This document shows positions 12,959 to 18,078 of a stretch of 18,078 bases of DNA, piece by piece. A model generated the notes under the pieces. That model saw only the letters and a program-made list of their open reading frames with translations, was not told the origin of the DNA and made no database searches. This DNA is from Bacteroidota bacterium. GTDB lineage: Bacteria > Bacteroidota > Bacteroidia > Cytophagales > Hymenobacteraceae. The translations under genes were made by a program, and so were the position numbers. Location: positions 1-18,078 of the forward strand of contig JAFADQ010000393.1 in assembly GCA_023424725.1 (NCBI GenBank), given 5' to 3'. How positions within the stretch are numbered: the first letter of the stretch is position 1; each line of letters starts with the position of its first letter.

Positions 12959-14248
12959 ATGGATGCTTTCTGGTCGTTTTTTTCATTTACCGATATCAAT
13001 GTTCGCTACGTAGCCCTTGGATCGGTGCTGCTGGCGGCAAGCTCTGCTGTGGTAGGCGTATTTACCTTCCTCCGGAAAAGAGCTTTAGCCGGCGATGCAG
13101 TGGCGCACGCGGTGCTTCCGGGGGTTTGCCTGGCCTTTATTTTATCAGATTCTAAAAACCCTGTTTGGCTGCTTTTAGGCGCTTTTATAACCGGCTGGTT
13201 ATCATTGGTAATAATAGATTACATATCAAGCAAAACAAGAATAAAAGAAGACACCTCTATCGGGCTGGTTTTGTCTGTTTTTTTTGGCTTTGGCATTCTG
13301 CTTTTAACCTCTATTCAGCACTCGGGCAATGCCAGCCAAAGCGGGCTCGACAGGTTTTTGTTTGGCAAAGCCGCATCGCTGGTGGGCGCCGATCTGGTTG
13401 CTTTTGGCGTGGTAGCGGTTATGCTGCTTCTGGCCGTAATCGTTTTTTATAAAGAGTTTAAGCTTCTCTCTTTTGATGAAGCCTTTGCCTCTACCATTGG
13501 CTTGCCCGTAAAATGGCTGCGGTTGGTGCTCACTTCTTTAACCGTAATGGCAGTGGTGGTGGGTATACAAGCGGTAGGTGTGGTGCTTATGGCCGCCATG
13601 CTGATTACCCCCGCCGCCGCCGCCCGTTACTGGACAGACCGCCTCACTATTATGCTGCTGCTTTCTGCTCTGTTCGGTGCATTTTCGGGTCTTGCAGGTG
13701 CGTTTATTTCTTACACGGCTCCGGCCATGCCCACCGGCCCCTGGATCGTGATGGTACTTTCTTTTATCGCCTTTTTCTCTTTTTTGCTGGCCCCCGGCCG
13801 CGGTCTTATAGCCAGGTACCTGCGCCAGAAAAACAACCGCAACCGAATTCTAGAAGAAAATTTACTGAAGGCCCTGTATCATTTAGGAGAAGCAAAAGAA
13901 GATTACCTGGCCACCCGAACGTTTGCTCAAATTCAGGCGCAGCGCGGACTTCCTACCCGGCAAATCAAAACCGGGCTGAAAAGGCTGTTGCGCCATGGTT
14001 ATTTAGAGCGGAAAAACAACAACTATATTCTTACCCGCGAAGGAAAAGAACAGGGCAAACGGGTAGTGCGCCTGCACCGGCTCTGGGAACTTTACCTAAC
14101 TAATTACCTGCGCCTGCCATCGGACCACGTGCACGCGGGCGCCGAAACCATGGAGCACATTATTACCCCCGAACTGGAACAAAAGCTGCAAGCTCTGCTT
14201 AACTACCCCGAGGTAGACCCGCATAATGAACAGATTCCCTATAAGTAG
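12959..14248 (+). CDS. Metal ABC transporter permease fused to a C-terminal DtxR-like sensor domain
   Basis: The 429-residue protein has two parts. Residues 1-290 are an ABC-3 permease of the TroC/ZnuB/MntC kind with about eight hydrophobic segments, including the conserved RKRALAGDAVAHAVLPG and VVGIQAVGVVLMAAMLITPAA. After a basic junction (ARYLRQKNNRNR, 285-296), residues 297-429 align along their length with the regulator encoded at 10529. They contain a winged helix (NLLKALYHLGE to NNNYILTREG) and a dimerization domain with His373, Glu377, His392, Glu396, Glu399 and His400, all at the same spacing as in the regulator, ending in VDPHNEQIP. The SH3/FeoA domain is absent. The tail would be cytosolic. 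Inference: it senses cytosolic Mn(II) and regulates transport or dimerization; DNA binding from the membrane is possible but less likely. Usual permeases of this family are about 270-300 residues. Confidence 0.93.
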   Translation: MDAFWSFFSFTDINVRYVALGSVLLAASSAVVGVFTFLRKRALAGDAVAHAVLPGVCLAFILSDSKNPVWLLLGAFITGWLSLVIIDYISSKTRIKEDTSIGLVLSVFFGFGILLLTSIQHSGNASQSGLDRFLFGKAASLVGADLVAFGVVAVMLLLAVIVFYKEFKLLSFDEAFASTIGLPVKWLRLVLTSLTVMAVVVGIQAVGVVLMAAMLITPAAAARYWTDRLTIMLLLSALFGAFSGLAGAFISYTAPAMPTGPWIVMVLSFIAFFSFLLAPGRGLIARYLRQKNNRNRILEENLLKALYHLGEAKEDYLATRTFAQIQAQRGLPTRQIKTGLKRLLRHGYLERKNNNYILTREGKEQGKRVVRLHRLWELYLTNYLRLPSDHVHAGAETMEHIITPELEQKLQALLNYPEVDPHNEQIPYK

Positions 14249-14424
14249 TGTAGAAAAGCAACCTCACCAACCGCCCGATTTATGCGCACCGATTTGAAAA
14301 CCGAAAGCTGCAGAGCCCAATTTATTGCCCTTCACAGGTTAATGGCTGCCAACAAAAAAAACGAATGTAATCTGCCCTATCTGCAGCCGCACATTTGCAC
14401 ACCTATTATCTGCACATCTAAACC
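14249..14424. other. Intra-operon gap between the two permease genes, with TATCTGCA repeats
   Basis: A 176-bp gap interrupts an operon whose other junctions are 2-4 bp. TATCTGCA occurs at 14378-14385 and 14407-14414, with TAATCTGCC nearby at 14369-14377 and GCACATTTGCAC between. GGCTGC (14345-14350) can pair with GCAGCC (14383-14388). No complete promoter or frame was found. It may hold an internal promoter or operator, or be the remnant of a domain lost from the fused permease. Confidence 0.4.
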
Positions 14425-15318
14425 ATGAACGCCTTCTGGATCATTCTTGCCGGATCTCTTGCTGCCACCACCTGCGCGCTGCTGGGCTGTTTTCTGATAT
14501 TGCGCAGAATGGCGATGATCGGCGACGCGATTTCGCACGCGGTGCTGCCCGGCATTGTAGCGGCGTTTATTTTAACCGGGTCGCGCGATGCCTTGCCAAT
14601 GCTGGCTGGAGCCGGATTGCTGGGTGTATTCAGCACTTTCCTGATAGAGTTTTTTCACCGGAAAGCCCGGTTGCAGGCCGATGCCGCAATTGGCGTAACA
14701 TTTACCTGGCTTTTCGCGCTTGGCATTATTCTGATATCGGTGTATGCCGGCAAAATAGACCTGGACCAGGATTGCGTGCTGTACGGCGAAATTGCCTACA
14801 CTCCTATCGATGTCTGGATTACTGATGCCGGACGTAACATGGGGCCACGGGCCGTCTGGATTCTGAGCTCTGTGTTATTACTGGTAGCGGCGCTTATTGC
14901 GGCATTTTTCCGTCCGCTTTTTCTAACCTCTTTCGACCCCGGATATGCGGCATCTATCGGCGTGGCAACCGGTTTATGGCATTATATATTAATGGGCGCT
15001 GTTTCGTTATCTACCGTGGCGGCCTTCGAGTCGGTAGGCGCTATTTTGGTGGTGGCGCTCCTGGTGGCTCCGCCTGCTACGGCGTTTTTACTTACCGATA
15101 AGTTTAAAATTATGCTTCTGCTGGCCGTGTTTTTGGGCATCGCAGCCTCTGTGGCCGGCTATTTTTTGGCCGCTTTTGTAAATGGATCTATTGCCGGCGC
15201 CATCGCTACCATTACCGGATTGCAGTTTTTGCTGGCTTTACTGTTCTCTCCATCGCACGGAATTTTATACAGTAAGCGCCATAAAACCGGCGCTGCTCCG
15301 GCAAAGGCTTCTGGCTAA
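14425..15318 (+). CDS. Metal ABC transporter permease (TroD/MntD-like)
   Basis: This second ABC-3 family permease, 297 residues, probably heterodimerizes with the fused permease encoded upstream to form the transmembrane channel. About eight hydrophobic segments are visible. The family landmarks are LRRMAMIGDAISHAVLPGI (26-44) near the N-terminus, FDPGYAASIGV in the middle (the cytoplasmic coupling region), and AAFESVGAILVVALLVAPPATA near residue 200. The length is that of a plain permease, and the protein ends in a short basic tail with no DtxR domain, in contrast to its partner. The start ATG at 14425 is the first plausible one. No terminator is evident downstream before the next promoter. 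Confidence 0.94.
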   Translation: MNAFWIILAGSLAATTCALLGCFLILRRMAMIGDAISHAVLPGIVAAFILTGSRDALPMLAGAGLLGVFSTFLIEFFHRKARLQADAAIGVTFTWLFALGIILISVYAGKIDLDQDCVLYGEIAYTPIDVWITDAGRNMGPRAVWILSSVLLLVAALIAAFFRPLFLTSFDPGYAASIGVATGLWHYILMGAVSLSTVAAFESVGAILVVALLVAPPATAFLLTDKFKIMLLLAVFLGIAASVAGYFLAAFVNGSIAGAIATITGLQFLLALLFSPSHGILYSKRHKTGAAPAKASG

Positions 15319-15333
15319 GAAAGGGCAAATGCA

Positions 15334-15359
15334 TTTTCCGGTAAATGGCTGTATATTTG
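15334..15359 (+). promoter_or_regulatory. Promoter of the thioredoxin-like gene
   Basis: TATATTTG (15352-15359) is a full TAnnTTTG match with a TTTT run at 15334-15337 near the expected -33 position. The predicted start is near 15365, giving a leader of about 37 nt before the ATG at 15402. Confidence 0.55.
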
Positions 15360-15401
15360 CTTTAAGGTATTTGTTTACCTTCCAAATAAAGATTTACCGC
15401 G

Positions 15402-15965
15402 ATGATGAATATTAGAAAATACGCTTTGTTGCTTACCATAGCAATTTTACCCGCGCTGGCCGGCTTTACCTTTGCCGAAAAAGATGGAGATAAAAATAAA
15501 AAGCAAAAAACGGAAGGCATAGAGTGGATATCGTTTGAAGAAGCAGAAAAAAGATCGAAGAAAAAGCCCAGGAAGATATTTATTGATGTGTACACCGATT
15601 GGTGCGGCTGGTGCAAAAAAATGGACAGCGATACTTTCTCTAACCCCGAAATCGCGAAGTATGTAAACCAGAATTTTTATGCCGTTAAGTTTAACGCCGA
15701 AGGAAAAGAACCCATAACCCTTAACGGCAAAACCTACACCTTAGCGCCCGGCAACAAAACCCACCAACTCGCCATAGAATTACTGAACGGCAGGTTAGGT
15801 TACCCAACCACCGTTTACCTCGACGAGAAATTTAACATGCTATCGGCGCAGCCCGGCTACTTAACCGTAGAGCAGTTAGATAAGATTTTGCATTTTTATG
15901 GCGATAACAACCACAAAAAGCAAAGTTACGCCGAGTTCGAGAAATCGTATTCATCAAAAAAATAA
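15402..15965 (+). CDS. Exported thioredoxin-family protein (CGWC)
   Basis: The 187-residue protein has an N-terminal signal segment (MNIRKYALLLTIAILPALAGFTFA), so it is exported to the periplasm, though no lipobox is seen. The thioredoxin fold follows: strand KIFIDVYTDWCGWCKKMD with the redox motif Cys68-Gly-Trp-Cys71, helix region SNPEIAKYVNQNFYAVKFNAE, and the cis-proline loop GYPTTVYLD with Pro135. The arrangement (WCGWC-KKMD, then T-F-s-n-p-e-i) matches the thioredoxin_7 / DUF255-like exported disulfide proteins common in Bacteroidota. The likely role is disulfide reduction or exchange in the envelope; the partner is unknown. An ATG three bases downstream (15405) gives the same signal peptide and could be the true start. 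The protein ends in a Lys/Ser tail. Confidence 0.88.
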   Translation: MMNIRKYALLLTIAILPALAGFTFAEKDGDKNKKQKTEGIEWISFEEAEKRSKKKPRKIFIDVYTDWCGWCKKMDSDTFSNPEIAKYVNQNFYAVKFNAEGKEPITLNGKTYTLAPGNKTHQLAIELLNGRLGYPTTVYLDEKFNMLSAQPGYLTVEQLDKILHFYGDNNHKKQSYAEFEKSYSSKK

Positions 15966-16060
15966 GTAAAATTGGTTGCTGATGCCCTTAAAATTGGGCC
16001 CCGCAGCTTTTCCTCTTTCCAGAATTAAAATTCCTTTCGGGATTTCTATACTCCGGCCAC

Positions 16061-17446
16061 TTGATCTCTACACCAACCGCAAAACATAAAGACACCATAA
16101 TAGCCCTGGCTACGCCTCCCGGCGCCGGGGCTATTGCCGTTATCAGGCTTTCGGGCACCGAGGCTGTGAGGCTCACAAACGAGGCCTTCGCAGGCAAAAA
16201 CCTGGAGCAGCAACCCTCGCATACTCTGCATTTCGGCACCATCCGCCACGAAGGGCAAATTCTTGACGAAGTGGTAGTTTCGCTTTACAAAGCCCCGGCC
16301 TCTTATACCAAAGAAGATGTAATAGAGATTAGCTGCCACGGCTCCGATTTTATAGTTCAGCAAATTATAAAGCTTTTTCTGGCAAAAGGGGCGCGGCTTG
16401 CCGAAGCAGGCGAGTTTACGTTGCGCGCTTTCCTGAACGGCCGCTTCGATCTGGCCCAGGCCGAAGCCGTAGCCGATCTTATCGCGTCGGACTCTGCCCT
16501 GTCGCATGAAGTGGCCATGAAAAATATGCGGGGCGGGTTTTCGGGTCTTATAAAAAAGCTGCGCGAAGAGCTTATTCATTTCGCATCGCTGATAGAACTG
16601 GAGCTTGATTTTGGGGAAGAAGACGTAGAGTTTGCCGATCGGGAGGCGCTTGCCCGTTTGGTAGAACAACTGCTGGCGGCTATAAAACCATTGCTCGAAT
16701 CTTTTGCGGCAGGCAATGCCATAAAATCAGGCGTGGCGGCAGCTATTATAGGAAAGCCGAATGCCGGAAAATCTACTTTGCTTAATGCGCTGCTAAACGA
16801 AGAGCGGGCCATAGTATCTGATATTGCCGGCACAACCCGCGATATGATAGAAGATACCGTGGTGATAGACGGATTATTATTCAGGTTTGCCGATACCGCC
16901 GGAATTAGGGAAACCGACGACGCTATAGAAAAAATTGGCGTAGAGCGCGCGTTGCAGCAGGCTGGCAAATCTGCTATTATTATTTATCTTTTCGATAGCG
17001 CGCAAACCAGCCCTGCCGAAGTAGCAACAGAACTGCAAAAGCTGCAGCAATATAACGTACCCATTTTGCCGGTTGCTAATAAAATAGACAAAGCCGATGC
17101 AGAAACCCTGGCCGCCTGGAATAAAAATTACCCTGCCATGGCGGCAATTTCGGCCTCTGCAGGTATTGGTATAGAACAATTAAAGCAACAACTGGTTACT
17201 TTGGTGTTGCAGAATAAAAATACCGGAACCGGCGTTATCGTTACCAATATGCGGCATTACGAAGCGCTTGACCAGACAAAGCAGGCACTGCAACAGGTTT
17301 TAGCCGGACTTAATAGTAACATAACCGGCGATTTTGTAGCGGCAGATATCCGCAGATCTTTGTATTACCTGGGCCAGATAACCGGAGAAATTACCACAAA
17401 CGATCTGCTCACAAATATTTTTTCAAAATTTTGTATCGGGAAATAA
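16061..17446 (+). CDS. mnmE: tRNA uridine-5-carboxymethylaminomethyl(34) synthesis GTPase
   Basis: MnmE (TrmE) works with MnmG to install the cmnm5 group on the wobble uridine of certain tRNAs, using a tetrahydrofolate C1 unit. At 461 residues it has the usual layout. The N-terminal folate-binding domain (1-120) includes DTIIALATPPGAGAIAVIRLSG. A helical domain surrounds the G domain: P-loop GKPNAGKST (231-239), Thr258-Thr259 (GTTRD), DTAG (278-281) and NKID (340-343). The C-terminal catalytic Cys motif is CIGK (458-461), complete at the end. The start is a TTG: no ATG or GTG in frame lies near enough, and family N-termini begin immediately before DTI.ALATP, which fits residues 1-10 here. No nearby promoter was identified. 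Confidence 0.96.
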   Translation: MISTPTAKHKDTIIALATPPGAGAIAVIRLSGTEAVRLTNEAFAGKNLEQQPSHTLHFGTIRHEGQILDEVVVSLYKAPASYTKEDVIEISCHGSDFIVQQIIKLFLAKGARLAEAGEFTLRAFLNGRFDLAQAEAVADLIASDSALSHEVAMKNMRGGFSGLIKKLREELIHFASLIELELDFGEEDVEFADREALARLVEQLLAAIKPLLESFAAGNAIKSGVAAAIIGKPNAGKSTLLNALLNEERAIVSDIAGTTRDMIEDTVVIDGLLFRFADTAGIRETDDAIEKIGVERALQQAGKSAIIIYLFDSAQTSPAEVATELQKLQQYNVPILPVANKIDKADAETLAAWNKNYPAMAAISASAGIGIEQLKQQLVTLVLQNKNTGTGVIVTNMRHYEALDQTKQALQQVLAGLNSNITGDFVAADIRRSLYYLGQITGEITTNDLLTNIFSKFCIGK

Positions 17447-17499
17447 TTCCATAACACAAATCGCAACTTGCTGAAAATTAGGCAAGCCGGATAAAATTG

Positions 17500-17507
17500 T
17501 ATATTTG
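17500..17507 (+). promoter_or_regulatory. -7 promoter element for gltA
   Basis: TATATTTG followed by CAC is a full TAnnTTTG match. No TTG is found at the usual -33 spacing (the nearest is at 17468-17470). Transcription would begin near 17512, leaving a leader of about 130 nt before the gltA ATG. Confidence 0.55.
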
Positions 17508-17525
17508 CACTGCCCGTTTATAGAC

Positions 17526-17553
17526 TTTTGATGGCAAAAAACCATCATCAAAA
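17526..17553 (+). promoter_or_regulatory. Small hairpin in the gltA leader
   Basis: TTTTGATG (17526-17533) can pair with CATCAAAA (17546-17553). An alternative, smaller stem pairs GATGG (17530-17534) with CCATC (17542-17546). No T run follows, so it is not a plain terminator. It lies just downstream of the predicted transcription start and could affect leader stability. Confidence 0.35.
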
Positions 17554-17643
17554 ACTGAAACGTTTTTCATTATAATCCAATAATTCCATAATTTCGCCTG
17601 CCTTGCACAAAGGCTCCACATTAAAACTGATAACCGAATAGCA

Positions 17644-18078
17644 ATGTCGAATTTTGCAGAACTAAACTTAGAAGGAAAATCAATTCAGCTGCCCATTGTG
17701 GCAGGTACCGAAGACGAAAAAGCTATCGATATAAACAGCCTCAGAGATCAGACGGGTTTTGTAACGCTTGACTCGGGTTATAAAAATACTGGAGCTACTA
17801 AAAGCGCCATCACTTTTCTGGATGGCGAAAAGGGTATTCTGAGCTACAGAGGCTATCCGATAGAGCAATTGGCCGAAAAATCTAACTTTATAGAAGTTGC
17901 TTATTTGCTGATTTACGGCGAGCTGCCCACAAAAGAGCAGTACGAAAAATTCAACAACGATATCCGGATGCACACGCTCGTGCACGAAGATATGCGCAAA
18001 ATATTCGACGGCTTCCCTTCTACCGCTCACCCAATGGGCGTTTTGTCGGCCCTAATCAGTTCGCTTACTGCTTTCTAC
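17644..18078 (+). CDS. gltA: Citrate synthase, 5' part (right end outside window)
   Basis: The first 145 codons of citrate synthase are present, continuing beyond the window. The enzyme condenses oxaloacetate and acetyl-CoA to citrate, the entry step of the TCA cycle. The visible part matches the bacterial type II (hexameric, GltA-like) N-terminus: a short beta region with TEDEKAIDINSLRDQTGFVTLDSGY, then the conserved segments ITFLDGEKGILSYRGYPIEQLAEKS (56-80), FIEVAYLLIYGELPT (82-96) and FDGFPSTAHPMGVLSALI (121-138). The active-site residues lie further on, outside the window. The ATG at 17644 follows a long leader and a clear -7 element. Confidence 0.95.
   Translation, partial: MSNFAELNLEGKSIQLPIVAGTEDEKAIDINSLRDQTGFVTLDSGYKNTGATKSAITFLDGEKGILSYRGYPIEQLAEKSNFIEVAYLLIYGELPTKEQYEKFNNDIRMHTLVHEDMRKIFDGFPSTAHPMGVLSALISSLTAFY

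Noticed and set aside
13513..14103. 196-codon plus-strand frame within the fused permease gene
   Set aside because: It is an alternate-frame shadow rich in Arg/Ala/Gly/His, typical of out-of-frame translation of the permease gene.
17467..17486. Hairpin CTTGC/GCAAG after mnmE as a terminator
   Set aside because: The stem has only five pairs around a 10-nt loop and no T run follows.
1..18078. tRNA or rRNA genes, CRISPR arrays, insertion sequences, phage or defence genes
   Set aside because: I looked for cloverleaf-like segments, regular direct-repeat arrays, transposase motifs and terminal inverted repeats and found none. This was by eye, so a tRNA or covariance-model scan could still correct it.

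Overview
The window looks like ordinary chromosome from a member of the Bacteroidota, most likely Cytophagales (Hymenobacteraceae-like: Pontibacter, Hymenobacter, Adhaeribacter and relatives). The grounds are repeated Bacteroidota-type -7 promoter elements (TAnnTTTG) upstream of genes, A/T-rich starts with no clear Shine-Dalgarno, a YkuD_2-type L,D-transpeptidase, a YkpA/YbiT-like ABC-F protein of the form I associate with Bacteroidota, and small lmo0937-like and DUF2383 stress-type genes. I see no rRNA, tRNA, CRISPR, phage or insertion element. The genus is inference.

Layout. 1-763 (-) is an L,D-transpeptidase running off the left edge. 928-1326 (+) is a small lipoprotein, convergent with 1432-2010 (-), an exported protein with a Lys/Asp-rich repeat tail; a terminator lies between them. 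2011-2512 is a non-coding gap with repeats and an orphan terminator-like structure. 2513-2743 (+) is a small conserved-looking unknown with a strong terminator. 2831-3280 (-) is a DUF2383 four-helix-bundle protein. 3525-5884 (+) is an ABC-F ATPase translationally coupled to an outer-membrane barrel protein. 5964-6119 (-) is a 51-residue membrane protein. 6426-7340 (+) is 3-hydroxybutyryl-CoA dehydrogenase, convergent with dapD (7424-8236, -). dapD is divergent from a glycosyltransferase (8282-9439, +) across a 45-bp intergenic region with abutting promoter elements.

9504-15318 (+) is the core of the window: fabH, then a DtxR/MntR-family regulator, a cluster A-I metal-binding lipoprotein, an ABC ATPase, a permease, and a second permease. 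Together these form a TroABCD/MntABCD-type transporter, most likely for Mn(II), possibly Zn(II). The first permease carries a complete DtxR-like winged-helix plus metal-binding domain fused to its cytoplasmic C-terminus. All six dimerization-domain metal ligands are kept at exactly the spacing found in the free regulator four genes upstream. The operon therefore encodes two paralogous sensors, one soluble and one tethered to the transporter. This is the most interesting object in the window.

The right end holds an exported thioredoxin-like protein (15402-15965), mnmE with a TTG start (16061-17446), and the first 145 codons of citrate synthase gltA (17644 to the edge), preceded by a structured leader of about 130 nt.
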